Part shown: positions 26,104 through 35,223 of the stretch, piece after piece
How positions within the stretch are numbered: position 1 is the stretch's first letter
How the letters are laid out: each line of letters begins with the position of its first letter
Source of the DNA: WS-2 sp036507005
GTDB taxonomy: Bacteria > Eisenbacteria > RBG-16-71-46
DNA length: 64,000 bases
Reading direction: 5' to 3'
NCBI GenBank assembly: GCA_036507005.1
Contig: DASXQT010000080.1
Location: 1 to 64,000, forward strand
Translations under genes and position numbers: made by a program
The notes under the pieces: generated by a model
What the model saw: only the letters and a program-made list of their open reading frames with translations
Databases searched by the model: none
Told to the model about the DNA's origin: nothing

Positions 26104-28497
26104 GTGACCGCGACGCGATGCTGGCCCGCACTCCTCCTCGCGCTCGCCGCGTGCGCCGCCTGCCAGCGCGCGGCGGTCGAGCCGAAACGCCTGCCGACCG
26201 GCGCGGTGCTCGATCCTGCGGGACGCGCTACGCCCCTCGGCTCGATGCCGGTCGCGATGACGTTCTCGCCCGATTCGAGCCGGATCGTGGTCGTGCTCAG
26301 CGGCTACCGCGAGCAGGGCATCCAGGTGGTCGACGTCGCCTCGGGGCGCGTGGCGCAGACGCTGGTCCAGCCTTCGGCGTTCCTGGGCGCCGCGTTCTCG
26401 CCGGACGGCCGCAGGCTCTACGTGTCGGGCGGCAACCGCGACGCGGTGTACGAGTACGCCTGGCGCGAGAACTCCGCGACGCTTCTCGACAGCATCGCGC
26501 TCGGGCCGCCGCCCGACTCCACCGGAGGGCGTTCCTATCCGGCCGGGCTCGCGTGCTCGCCTGACGGGTCGCGGCTCTACGTCGCGGAGAACCTCGCCGA
26601 CTCCCTGGCCGTCGTCGACATCGCATCGAGGCGCGTCGTTCAGCGGCTGGCCGTCGGGCCCTATCCCTACGGCGTGATCGCGGACGCCCGCGGAGCCTAT
26701 GTCTCGGCGTGGGGCGGATCGTGGGTCGCGCGCTTCACCTCGCGCTCGGGCCGGCTGGCGGCGGGGCCGAGGATCGCGGTGGGCCGCCACCCGTCGGCGA
26801 TGCTGCTCGATCCGGCGGCGGCGCGCCTCTACGTGACCTGCGCGACCTCGGACCGGATCGCGGTCGTGGACGCGCGGGCCGACTCGCTGGTCGCGGCGTT
26901 CGGGGACGCGGCCCCCGGCGGCCCCGGCGAAGGGAGCACGCCCAACGGGCTCGCGCTCTCGCCGGACGGCCGGCGCCTCTACGTCGCCGAGGCCGACAAC
27001 AACGCGGTCGCGGTGTTCGCGGTCGAGCGCATCGGCGCGGGATCCGGCGACCCTTCCGGCGCGGGCGCGCTTCTCGGCCGCGTGCCGGTCGAGTGGTATC
27101 CGACCGCCGTGCTCGCGCGCCGGGATTCGCTGTGGGTGCTGAGCGGCAAGGGCCGCGGCACGAGCCCCAACCCCAGGCACGGCCATCCGGGGCAGAAGGG
27201 GCGGGGCGGCCCGACCCAGTACACGCTCGGCCAGACCACCGGCTCGCTGACCGCGCTCGCGGCGCCGCGCGAGGGCGACCTGCCGGGGCTCGCCGCCCGG
27301 GTCGCCGCCGCCAACGGCTGGGACCGGGAGCCGGCCAAGGCGGCGCTCCCGCCGTTCCGGCACGTGATCTACGTGATCCGCGAGAACCGCACCTTCGACC
27401 AGGTGCTCGGCGACCTGCCGTCGGCCGACGGCGACACGTCCCTCACGCTCTTCCCGCGCGCGGTCACGCCCAACGCGCACGCGCTCGCCGAGCGCTTCGG
27501 GATCTTCGACCGCTTCTTCGTGAACGGCGAGGTGAGCGGCGACGGCCACAACTGGACGACCGCCGCCTACGCCGCCGACTACGTCGAGAAGACGATCCCG
27601 AGCGCCTACTCGGACCGCGGGCGCGCCTACGACTACGACGGCCTCAACCGCGACCGCGTGCCCGAGGACGACGTGAACGAGCCCGCGAACGGCTATCTGT
27701 GGGACCTGGCGCGGCGCGCGCAGGTCTCGCTGCGGAACTACGGCGAGTTCACGCACCGCGCCCCGGACGGCCGGTGGGTCGCGAACAAGGCCTGGCTCGC
27801 GACGCGCACCGATCCCGCGTATCCCGGCTGGGACCTGGCGATCCCGGACACGCTGCGGGCCGCGCGCTGGATCGCCGCGTTCCGCGCCCAGGACGCGGGC
27901 GATTCCGTGCCGGCGCTCACCATCCTGTGGCTGCCCAACGACCACACCGCCGGAGCGCGCCCCGGGTCGCCGACCCCGCGCGCCTACCTGGCGGAGAACG
28001 ATCTCGCGCTCGGCCGCATCGTCGAGGAGGTGACGCGCTCGCGCTCCTGGAAGTCGACCGTGGTGTTCGTGCTCGAGGACGACGCCCAGGACGGCCCGGA
28101 CCACGTGGACTCGCACCGTTCGCCGCTGCTCGTGATCTCCCCGTACAACCGGCCGGGCGTCCGGCGCCGCTTCGCCAACACCACCGACGTGCTGGCCACG
28201 ATCGGGCGCATCCTCGGGCTCGGCACCCTGTTCGACCGCTTCAGCCGTCCGCTCGCGGACGTGTTCGCGGCGGAGGCCGATCTCGCGGGCTACTCCGCGC
28301 TGCGTCCGGAGGTGCCGCTGGACGAGGTGAATCCCGAAGGCACGCTGGCCGCGACTTTGACGCGCCGGCTCGACTTCGCACGCGAGGATCGCGCCGACGA
28401 AGCCCTGTTCAACCGCATCCTGTGGATGGCGGTCCGGGGCCCCGGCGCGCCCTATCCGCGGCGGGCCGCGGGCCTGCCGTCGCTCGCCGGACGGTGA
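26104..28497 (+). CDS. Lipoprotein with YVTN-type propeller and phosphoesterase (PLC-like) domain
   Basis: The 797-residue protein begins with a lipoprotein-type signal (PALLLALAACAAC). Residues ~40-330 form YVTN/NHL-like propeller blades (FSPDGRRLYVSGGNRDAVYE; LACSPDGSRLYVAENLADSL; LALSPDGRRLYVAEADNNAV). Residues ~415-740 match the phosphoesterase family of phospholipase C/acid phosphatases: HVIYVIRENRTFDQVLGDLP, the VSGDGHNWTTAAY metal-site region and LEDDAQDGPDHVDSHRSPLL. It probably hydrolyses phosphate esters at the outer membrane or periplasm. The start is GTG 26104. The gene stands alone on this strand. Confidence 0.85.
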   Translation: MTATRCWPALLLALAACAACQRAAVEPKRLPTGAVLDPAGRATPLGSMPVAMTFSPDSSRIVVVLSGYREQGIQVVDVASGRVAQTLVQPSAFLGAAFSPDGRRLYVSGGNRDAVYEYAWRENSATLLDSIALGPPPDSTGGRSYPAGLACSPDGSRLYVAENLADSLAVVDIASRRVVQRLAVGPYPYGVIADARGAYVSAWGGSWVARFTSRSGRLAAGPRIAVGRHPSAMLLDPAAARLYVTCATSDRIAVVDARADSLVAAFGDAAPGGPGEGSTPNGLALSPDGRRLYVAEADNNAVAVFAVERIGAGSGDPSGAGALLGRVPVEWYPTAVLARRDSLWVLSGKGRGTSPNPRHGHPGQKGRGGPTQYTLGQTTGSLTALAAPREGDLPGLAARVAAANGWDREPAKAALPPFRHVIYVIRENRTFDQVLGDLPSADGDTSLTLFPRAVTPNAHALAERFGIFDRFFVNGEVSGDGHNWTTAAYAADYVEKTIPSAYSDRGRAYDYDGLNRDRVPEDDVNEPANGYLWDLARRAQVSLRNYGEFTHRAPDGRWVANKAWLATRTDPAYPGWDLAIPDTLRAARWIAAFRAQDAGDSVPALTILWLPNDHTAGARPGSPTPRAYLAENDLALGRIVEEVTRSRSWKSTVVFVLEDDAQDGPDHVDSHRSPLLVISPYNRPGVRRRFANTTDVLATIGRILGLGTLFDRFSRPLADVFAAEADLAGYSALRPEVPLDEVNPEGTLAATLTRRLDFAREDRADEALFNRILWMAVRGPGAPYPRRAAGLPSLAGR

Positions 28498-28564
28498 CGC
28501 CGATGGGAGCCGGCTGGAGCGAGCGGCGGCTCGACTTCTCCCCGCGGCCGGGGCCGCAGCCGAC

Positions 28565-29332
28565 TTGACCGCTCCCTTCCGACCCGAGGAGCGGGACGCG
28601 CTGCGGTCCACGCTCCTCGAGGCGGCGCGCGCGGACCCGCGGATCACGGGCGGCGCGATCACGGGCTCGGTCAGCACGGGGGCCGAGGATCCGTGGTCCG
28701 ACGTCGATCTCGCCTTCGGCGTGCGCGCGGCGTCCGAGGTCGGGAGCGTGCTCGAGGACTTCAGCGCGCGCATGTACCGCGACCACCTCGTGCTCCACCA
28801 TGTCGACGTGCCGAGCGGCGCCTGGATCTACCGGGTCTTCCTGCTCCCGAGCACGCTCCAGGTGGATCTGGCCTTCGCGCCCGCCGCCGAGTTCGGCGCC
28901 CGGGGCCCGGCGTTCCGGCTGGTGTTCGGAGCCGACGTCCAGAAGCCGCACGTGCCTCCTCCGCAAGCCGAGACGCTGATCGGCTTGGGGTGGCTCTACG
29001 CGCTGCACGCGCGGTCGTCGATCTGGCGGCTCAAACCCTGGCAGGCCGAGTACATGATCAGCGCCCTGCGCGACCAGGTGTTGGCGCTCGCCTGCCTCCG
29101 CCACGGCTTTCCGGCCCGCGAAGGGCGCGGCATCGACCAGCTCCCGCCGCAGGTGACCGGGCCGCTGGGCGAGGCGCTCGTCCGCTCGCTCGATCCCGGC
29201 GACGTGTTGCGCGCGTTCCGCGCCGCGACCCGGGGATTGCTCCACGAGATCCACGGCGTGAGCCCGGAGCTGGAGAAGCGACTGGAGCCCGCCCTTCTCG
29301 AGATGACCCGGGTCCCTTCGGCTTCGCAGTAG
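28565..29332 (+). CDS. Nucleotidyltransferase-fold protein (aminoglycoside-nucleotidyltransferase-like)
   Basis: The 255-residue protein has a Pol-beta-type nucleotidyltransferase site, GSVSTGAEDPWSDVDLAFGV, i.e. G-S plus D-x-D, and a third acidic position in LQVDLAFAP. The C-terminal half is helical (WQAEYMISALRDQVLALACL), as in aminoglycoside or lincosamide nucleotidyltransferases. It could transfer NMP to a small molecule or protein. Start TTG 28565 is the only in-frame choice that keeps the first helix. Confidence 0.75.
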   Translation: MTAPFRPEERDALRSTLLEAARADPRITGGAITGSVSTGAEDPWSDVDLAFGVRAASEVGSVLEDFSARMYRDHLVLHHVDVPSGAWIYRVFLLPSTLQVDLAFAPAAEFGARGPAFRLVFGADVQKPHVPPPQAETLIGLGWLYALHARSSIWRLKPWQAEYMISALRDQVLALACLRHGFPAREGRGIDQLPPQVTGPLGEALVRSLDPGDVLRAFRAATRGLLHEIHGVSPELEKRLEPALLEMTRVPSASQ

Positions 29333-29481
29333 CCCCGCGCCTTCGCCCTGGCCTCCGAGGTTTCGCCGGAGCGAGAGGTGCATTACCGTGGCGGGTCCGA
29401 CGCGTGAGCCGGCCCGGCCGACCCCGGATCACCCAGCCCGTGCGGCGCCGCAGCCGCCCGCACGACGACGAGGAGGCGCAG

Positions 29482-30177
29482 ATGCTCAAGTTAGACCGAG
29501 GCTCGATTCGCCGGGCCGTAGCGATGCTCCCCGCCCTCGCCTTCGCAATCTCGTTCGCTTCACCCGCGCTCTCCGACCCCAGGCTCGAGCAGAGGGTTCG
29601 CACCGCCACGGACGTCTACCGGGAGCTGATGAAGGAGCCCGACCGGGGCGTGCCCCACGCCCTGCTCGAGCGCTGCCGGTGCATCGCCGTGATTCCCCAC
29701 GTGATCAAGGGAGCGCTGGGCTACGGCGCGCGCTACGGGCGCGGGGTGATGAGCTGCCGGGACAGCGCCGGACGATGGAGTCCGATCTCGTTCGTCACGC
29801 TCAGCGGCGGGAGCTTCGGCTTCCAGATCGGGGGAGAGAGCTCCGATTTCGTGCTCTTCTTCATGACCGACCGCGGCGCGCGCTCCCTGATCTCGAGCAA
29901 GTTCACCCTGGGCGGGAAGGCGAGCGTGGCGGCCGGCCCCGTCGGGCGCAGCGCCGAGGCCAGCACCGACATCAAGCTGGACGCCGAGATCTACTCGTAC
30001 GCCAAGGCCAAGGGAATCTTCGCCGGGATCTCGCTCGAGGGCTCGCGCCTGGCACCGGACGAGAATGCGAACGAGCGGTACTACGGCGCACCGGCCTCCG
30101 CCCGATCCCTGCTCTTCGGGGGCCACGCGCCGAAGAGTCCGCCCGAAGCCCGGGAGTTCCTGAGCGCGCTGCCGTAA
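29482..30177 (+). CDS. Exported SYLF/Ysc84-domain protein
   Basis: The 231-residue protein has a signal peptide (AVAMLPALAFAISFASPALS) and then a SYLF domain: CRCIAVIPHVIKGALGYGAR, GRGVMSCRD, PISFVTLSGGSFGFQIGGES, VLFFMTDRGARSLISSKFTL, KLDAEIYSYAKAKGIFAGIS. SYLF domains bind phospholipids in eukaryotes; the bacterial role is unclear. ATG 29482 follows AGGAGG. Confidence 0.88.
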   Translation: MLKLDRGSIRRAVAMLPALAFAISFASPALSDPRLEQRVRTATDVYRELMKEPDRGVPHALLERCRCIAVIPHVIKGALGYGARYGRGVMSCRDSAGRWSPISFVTLSGGSFGFQIGGESSDFVLFFMTDRGARSLISSKFTLGGKASVAAGPVGRSAEASTDIKLDAEIYSYAKAKGIFAGISLEGSRLAPDENANERYYGAPASARSLLFGGHAPKSPPEAREFLSALP

Positions 30178-30219
30178 CGGGCAGGGAGTTCTCAAGGAGG
30201 TACGCGCGCGGGGAGCGCG

Positions 30220-30918
30220 TTATCTTCGATAGAGGGCCTTCAGCCCACCCCAGGTGATGGCGTCCGTGCCGGTTGGCCCGGTGAAGGATTCCAGCTGGTA
30301 CTCTTGATCGGACGCATACTTCACGCGGCCAACGCCTTCCGCCCACCAGTCGGTCGCGGTACTGGAACTCGTGATTCTGCGACCGGTCACCGAGAATGTC
30401 CCCGTGCCCGCGAGCACCATCACACCGCCGGGGGCCTGCCCGATCCCGTAGGCGTAGAAGGTGCCCGCGGGCACGGCAAGAGCCCCGGCCTCGAAGACTC
30501 CAAACGTGATCGTGAACGTACCGGCCGGAGTCGTGTCGGGCAGCGCGTAGTAGTTCACGGTCTGCGTCCAGGTGCTTCCCACCGCCAGCGGGGCGTCCAA
30601 GAGGACGATCGGCGGATCGTAGACATAGCCGAAGTTCTCAAGGCTACGGTTGAAGCCGTGGAGCAGAACGTCGCCGTCGGGAGACGTGGACCAGTAGTTC
30701 TCGAGCCCCTCGTTGTAAAGACTGGGGCCGTAGCGGATGACGAAGGCCTGCCGGCCCCGAATCAGAACGGTGCCCGTAACCGTCATAGTCTCGGACGCCT
30801 GCTGGAGACCGGAGTACATCCACTGATTCCCGACGTACAGGGGAAGATAGCTTTGGCCGCCCGCTATGGCAGGGCGGGACACCAGAAGCAGAGCGACGGC
30901 GAGGAGGGAAGTGCGCAT
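30220..30918 (-). CDS. Exported protein with C-terminal W-G-x-x-K tail
   Basis: The 232-residue protein has a signal peptide (TSLLAVALLLVSRPAIAGG) and an all-beta body: SYLPLYVGNQWMYSG, ETMTVTGTVLIRGRQAFVIR, DGDVLLHGFN. It reads like a lipocalin-style or surface beta domain, with no family recognised. It ends TWGGLKALYRR, a tail shared with 38141, 38876 and 57678 proteins in this window. The tail may be a sorting or anchoring signal. Confidence 0.75.
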   Translation of the reverse strand: MRTSLLAVALLLVSRPAIAGGQSYLPLYVGNQWMYSGLQQASETMTVTGTVLIRGRQAFVIRYGPSLYNEGLENYWSTSPDGDVLLHGFNRSLENFGYVYDPPIVLLDAPLAVGSTWTQTVNYYALPDTTPAGTFTITFGVFEAGALAVPAGTFYAYGIGQAPGGVMVLAGTGTFSVTGRRITSSSTATDWWAEGVGRVKYASDQEYQLESFTGPTGTDAITWGGLKALYRR

Positions 30919-31048
30919 TGTGTCCTGGTTCGATGCCGGGCTCGAGCGAACGCCGACAATCGAACTGCCAAATACTCTATTCGGGCCAACGTCCTCTGTC
31001 CAGGAGCGTCCCGAAATGTCGCACCGGAACTCGAAACGAATCGAGCCG

Positions 31049-31531
31049 TCAGTCGAATTCGTATTTCGGGTCGGGCGTCGTCTGGTCGGGGCCCACCCGG
31101 CCGGGGCGGATGTCCGCGTAGAAGTAGGCCTCGCCCTTCATCGGCGCCCCGAACATGCGCCGCAGCATCGCGAGCTGGCCGACGTGGGTGAGCGAGTCGG
31201 CGAACGGTCCCTGGTACCACTTGCCGAGCGGCACCTCGATCGGCGCGTCGGAGGCGAGCGCCTCGTCGATCGAGGCGAGCGCCGCATGGAAGCGCGCGGT
31301 CTGCAGCTCCCACGTGTCCGGTTTCGCCTCCCTCCACTGCGTCGGCCCGCGCAGGCGCCGCGCCGACACCTCGAGCAGGTCACCGATGTGCGTCAGGATC
31401 TCGAGCGGCGTGCGCGTGGTCGGGCCGGCCTTGAAGTGGGCGAACTCGGGAGGCGCCCCGCGCAGCGCCTTGGCGCCGCGGTAGGCGATCGTGGCGGTCG
31501 CATGCCGCAGGAACTGACGGGTCTCGTTCAC
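31049..31531 (-). CDS. DinB-like domain protein
   Basis: The 160-residue protein is all-helical with a DinB/YfiT-like layout: NETRQFLRHATATIAYRGAK, TRTPLEILTHIGDLLEVSAR with a possible metal-ligand His, and LTHVGQLAMLRRMFGAPMKG with a second. Members include metal-dependent thiol transferases and many of unknown role. GTG 31531 is chosen for the GGGAGA ribosome site just upstream. Confidence 0.75.
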   Translation of the reverse strand: MNETRQFLRHATATIAYRGAKALRGAPPEFAHFKAGPTTRTPLEILTHIGDLLEVSARRLRGPTQWREAKPDTWELQTARFHAALASIDEALASDAPIEVPLGKWYQGPFADSLTHVGQLAMLRRMFGAPMKGEAYFYADIRPGRVGPDQTTPDPKYEFD

Positions 31532-31650
31532 AGGGCTCTCCCATTCGAGAGGGAAGGCGGAGGATGGCCGAATCCGGTCGGGAGGATTGTGTCGCGGCCG
31601 ATCCCGGCCTGCAAGAGCCCGAGGTGGCCCCCGAAAACCGGACCCGTCGA

Positions 31651-34104
31651 TTACCGAACGATCATCAGCTGCTTCGTTCGCTGGAAGCTCCCGGCCCGAA
31701 TTCTGTAGAAGTAGACTCCGCTGCGGAGTCCGCGAGCGTCCCAGGGGATGCTGTGGAACCCGCAACGCATGTCGCGGTCCGCGAGCGTGGCGACCTCGGC
31801 CCCACTGACATCGTAGACCTTGAGAATGACGTGGACGGGGAACGCGAGAGCGAACGGAATCGTGGTCTGCGGCGTGAAAGGATTCGGGCGGTTCTGGCCC
31901 AGCTCGAACGTCGAGCTCGCGGTCCCCTCCACCGAGGTGGTGCGCGTGCAGTTCACGACGACCTCGTACTGCCCGACATCGTTCTGCGAGGCGTCGCCCA
32001 CCTGGACCACGTAGGGGCTCGCGAAGGGGGAAAGGATCCCGCAGTCTGCGTAAGCGTCCCGCCGCTCAAAGGATCCGCACGGGCCGACCGGACTGCCTGA
32101 GACGTCGAGTAGCCTCCACGCGGGCTCGTATTGCGAACCCGAACCCGGCAGCGCGTAGACGGAGACCCGGACCTCTTCTCCCGCCACGACGCTGAAGCTC
32201 AGGAGATCGGTATCGAGCGAGTTCTCTGTGAACCCGGTGACGAGCTCCCCGCATTGGAGCGCTCTGTTTTCACACGCGGAGAGCGCGGTGACACGCTGAA
32301 GATACACACGGTAGCGCCCGGTGGCGTCCGCGCCGGCGTCCGCCACCTCGATGCGGTACGGGTTCCCCGCCGTGCTCAGCGGCCCGCAGTCGGTCCCCGC
32401 GGCCCGCACCGCGAATCCTTCGAAGCCCGCCACCGGCGTGCCGCTCCCCGCCAGCAACCGCCACGCCGCCTGCACCGGCGGATCGCCCACCACCGTCACC
32501 GACACGATCTCGCCATTGGTCGCCGAGAAGCTGAACAGGTCCGAGTCCTCGCGACTCTGCAGCGAGTCGCTCACCACCACGTCGCACGCCAGGCCCGTAC
32601 CCTCGCACGCGGCGCCCGCCGTCAACCGTTCGAGCCGCACGTCGTACGCGCCGGTCGCGTTCGTCCCGTAGTCGCCCACCTGCACGCGGTAGGGGTTGCC
32701 TGCGACCGAAAGCGGTCCCACCATCACGGAATAGCCGTACGGAGAAAGGCCCCCGCCGAACCCCACCAGCGGCATGCCGGCGCGGTCGAGCACCCGCCAG
32801 GCCGGCTGGAAGTCGGGATCCCCGCCGGACTGTGGCGTCACCGAGATCGACACCACATCGCCGTTGGCGTCGAACCGGTACAGGTTGGTCGCCACCGAGT
32901 CGTCGAGCGCCGCCACGATCACGGTGTCGCACGGGAGCGGCGTCGACTCGCACGCGGTGGGCGCCGTGAGGCGCTGCAGGTACACGCGGTAGCGTCCGGT
33001 GTCGTCGTTGCCGGCGTCCGCCACCTCGATGCGGTACGGGTTCCCCGCGGCGCTCAGCGGCCCGCAGGTGGTCGCCGCGGGCCACATCGTGAATGCCCCG
33101 AAGCCCGGCACCGGCGCGCCGCTCCCTTTCAGCAACCGCCACGCCGCCTGCACCGGCGGCTCGCCCACCACCGTCACCGACACGATCTCGCCGTGGGTCA
33201 CCGAGAAGCTGAACAGGTCCGTATCCTCGGGACTCTGCAGCGAGTCGCTCACCGCCGCGTCGCACGCGAGGCTCGTCCCCTCACACGCGGCGAGCGCGGT
33301 GACGCGCTGCAGGTACACGCGGTAGCGTCCGGTGGCTTCGCTGGTGGCGTCGGCCACCTCGATGCGGTACGGGCTCCCCGCGGTGCTGAGCGGCCCGCAG
33401 TCGGTCGCCGCGGGCCGCACCCCGAGCACTTCGAAGCCCGCCACCGGCGTGCCGTCCGCCTTCAGCACCCGCCACGCCGCCTGCACCGGGGGCTCGCCCA
33501 CCACCGTCACCGACACGGTCTCACCGTCGGCCGCCGAGAAGCGAAAGAGATCGCTGTCGATGATCGAGCCGAGCGAATCCGGATGCGGCACATCGCAGGC
33601 CAGGTTGAAGCTCTCGCAGGCCTTTCCCTCCGCGATCCGTGAGAATCCGACCGCGTAGGATCCAGTCGCGTCCGCGTCCTGGTCTCCCACCTCCAAACGA
33701 TACGGGCTGCCGGAGGCCGGCAGCGGCCCCACCAGCACGTGTGCGCCCCACACACTGAAGCTGCCGTATGGCCCCGGAATCGCATTCAGCAGATGGTCTC
33801 TGATCCGCCAGGCGGGCTGGAAGCTTGGGCCCACCGGGGCGATGGGCGCCACCGACACCGAGATGACTTGATCCGTGGGAATCGTGATCGAGTAGAAATC
33901 CAGCTGGGAGGGATCCACGATGGAACCCACCACCGTCGAATCGCACCCGAGCCCCGTGACCATTACAATGGGCGCGTCCCCGCTCGACAGCGGATGCTCC
34001 TTGCTCCGGCCGCGCGCGGGCGAGGCGCAGACAGCCCATGGGAGAGCGACCAATGAGATGAGCGGGAGAGTGGCGAGGAGCGAGCTTCGATGCGGCCTCT
34101 TCAT
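31651..34104 (-). CDS. Exported protein of six Cys-containing beta repeats with FlgD/T9SS-like C-terminus
   Basis: The 817-residue protein has a signal peptide (LLATLPLISLVALPWAVCAS) and six ~105-residue beta-sandwich repeats resembling PPC (pre-peptidase C-terminal) domains. Each repeat opens with a Cys pair (for example ACEGTSLACD, ACESTPLPCD), includes SVTVVGEPPVQAAWRLL and ends NPYRIEVADAG..ATGRYRVYLQR. Repeats 2, 3 and 5 are nearly identical also at DNA level. The last ~85 residues are a FlgD-like/T9SS-type module: NRPNPFTPQTTIPFALAF, YDVSGAEVATLA, LRSGVYFYRIRAGSFQRTKQ. It is probably a surface structural or adhesive protein. ATG 34104 is preferred over TTG 34149. Confidence 0.85.
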   Translation of the reverse strand: MKRPHRSSLLATLPLISLVALPWAVCASPARGRSKEHPLSSGDAPIVMVTGLGCDSTVVGSIVDPSQLDFYSITIPTDQVISVSVAPIAPVGPSFQPAWRIRDHLLNAIPGPYGSFSVWGAHVLVGPLPASGSPYRLEVGDQDADATGSYAVGFSRIAEGKACESFNLACDVPHPDSLGSIIDSDLFRFSAADGETVSVTVVGEPPVQAAWRVLKADGTPVAGFEVLGVRPAATDCGPLSTAGSPYRIEVADATSEATGRYRVYLQRVTALAACEGTSLACDAAVSDSLQSPEDTDLFSFSVTHGEIVSVTVVGEPPVQAAWRLLKGSGAPVPGFGAFTMWPAATTCGPLSAAGNPYRIEVADAGNDDTGRYRVYLQRLTAPTACESTPLPCDTVIVAALDDSVATNLYRFDANGDVVSISVTPQSGGDPDFQPAWRVLDRAGMPLVGFGGGLSPYGYSVMVGPLSVAGNPYRVQVGDYGTNATGAYDVRLERLTAGAACEGTGLACDVVVSDSLQSREDSDLFSFSATNGEIVSVTVVGDPPVQAAWRLLAGSGTPVAGFEGFAVRAAGTDCGPLSTAGNPYRIEVADAGADATGRYRVYLQRVTALSACENRALQCGELVTGFTENSLDTDLLSFSVVAGEEVRVSVYALPGSGSQYEPAWRLLDVSGSPVGPCGSFERRDAYADCGILSPFASPYVVQVGDASQNDVGQYEVVVNCTRTTSVEGTASSTFELGQNRPNPFTPQTTIPFALAFPVHVILKVYDVSGAEVATLADRDMRCGFHSIPWDARGLRSGVYFYRIRAGSFQRTKQLMIVR

Positions 34105-34176
34105 GAGTGCGGCCACGCTACGCCCTTGCGGGCCCGCCTTCAATGACAAAGCCGCGATTGTGGGGAACCACGAGCC

Positions 34177-35223
34177 TCAGCCGCTCCCGCGCCGGCGGTC
34201 CATCTCGCGCACCCACGCCATCGCCGCGAAGAGCGCAACCGCGAGCGCGAGCGCGAGCGGCGCCGCGGCCCGCCGTGGCAGCGCGGCGAGCAGCGCCGCC
34301 ATGGCGCCGCACAGGGCGCACACCGCGAGCAGCGCGAGCAGCGCGGCGCGGGGTGAGAGGCCGAGCCGAAGCAGGCGGTGGTGGATGTGCCCCGAGTCGC
34401 CGTGGAACACGGGCTGGCCGCGCACCAGCCGCCGCCCGAACGCGATCCCGCTGTCGGCGATCGGGACCGCGAGCGCCACGATCGGGAGCAGCAGCGTGAC
34501 GGCGGCGGTGCCCTTGCGGTTCTCGAGCAGCGAGACCGCGGCCAGGGTCAGCCCCAGGAACTGGCTGCCGGTGTCGCCCATGAAGATGCGCGCGGGCGGG
34601 AAGTTGTAGACCAGGAACCCGAGCGTGGCGCCGATCAGGAGCGCGGCGATGAACATCACGTAGAAGTCGCCGTGGGTGCGCCCCACCCACCACAGCGTGG
34701 CGGCCGCGATCATCACCGCGCCCGAGGCCAGGCCGTCCAGGCCGTCGATCAGGTTGATCGCGTTCATCACGACCAGCACCCAGGCCACGGTGAGCGGGAC
34801 ATTGAGCGCGCCCGACGCGAACGCCCCGTCGAACGGGTTGGTGAGCAGGGGGACGCCGTAGCCGAAGCCCACGAGCACCAGCGCCGAGCCGGCCTGCACC
34901 AGGAGCTTCGCCCCCGGGGTCACGCCGCGCAGGTCGTCCACCACGCCCAGCGCCAGCATCGGGAGCGCGGCCAGCGTGAGCCCGAGCAGCGGCTTCACGT
35001 CGAGCGCGGCGGCCGGCCCCGGCAGCAGGCGCGCCCCCCACGCAACGCCGAGCACCGCGACCACGAGCGCGATCCCACCCAGGGTCGGCACCGGCTCGCG
35101 GTGGATGCGGCGCGGTCCGGGATGATCGAGCGCGCCCGCGCGGCGTGCGCGCGCGATCACCACCGGCGTGACGGCGAGCGCGACGGCCGCCGCGGCTAGC
35201 GCGAGCGAGAGGGAGTAGGGCAA
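34177..35223 (-). CDS. WecA/MraY-family undecaprenyl-phosphate sugar-1-phosphate transferase
   Basis: The ~348-residue membrane protein has about ten transmembrane segments and the polyprenyl-phosphate transferase motifs: DHPGPRRIHREPVPTLGG, LGVVDDLRG, VVMNAINLIDGLDGLASG, RIFMGDTGSQFLG and FHGDSGHIHHRLLRLG. The H-I-H-H-R ending favours the WecA (GlcNAc-1-P) branch over MraY. It starts a lipid-linked glycan, feeding O-antigen, teichoic-like or exopolysaccharide synthesis. TTG 35223 gives the family length and overlaps the upstream glycosyltransferase gene by 28 bases. Confidence 0.9.
   Translation of the reverse strand: MPYSLSLALAAAAVALAVTPVVIARARRAGALDHPGPRRIHREPVPTLGGIALVVAVLGVAWGARLLPGPAAALDVKPLLGLTLAALPMLALGVVDDLRGVTPGAKLLVQAGSALVLVGFGYGVPLLTNPFDGAFASGALNVPLTVAWVLVVMNAINLIDGLDGLASGAVMIAAATLWWVGRTHGDFYVMFIAALLIGATLGFLVYNFPPARIFMGDTGSQFLGLTLAAVSLLENRKGTAAVTLLLPIVALAVPIADSGIAFGRRLVRGQPVFHGDSGHIHHRLLRLGLSPRAALLALLAVCALCGAMAALLAALPRRAAAPLALALAVALFAAMAWVREMDRRRGSG

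Noticed and set aside
25603..28773. 1056-codon minus-strand open frame
   Set aside because: Antisense shadow of the propeller-phosphoesterase gene; no motif.
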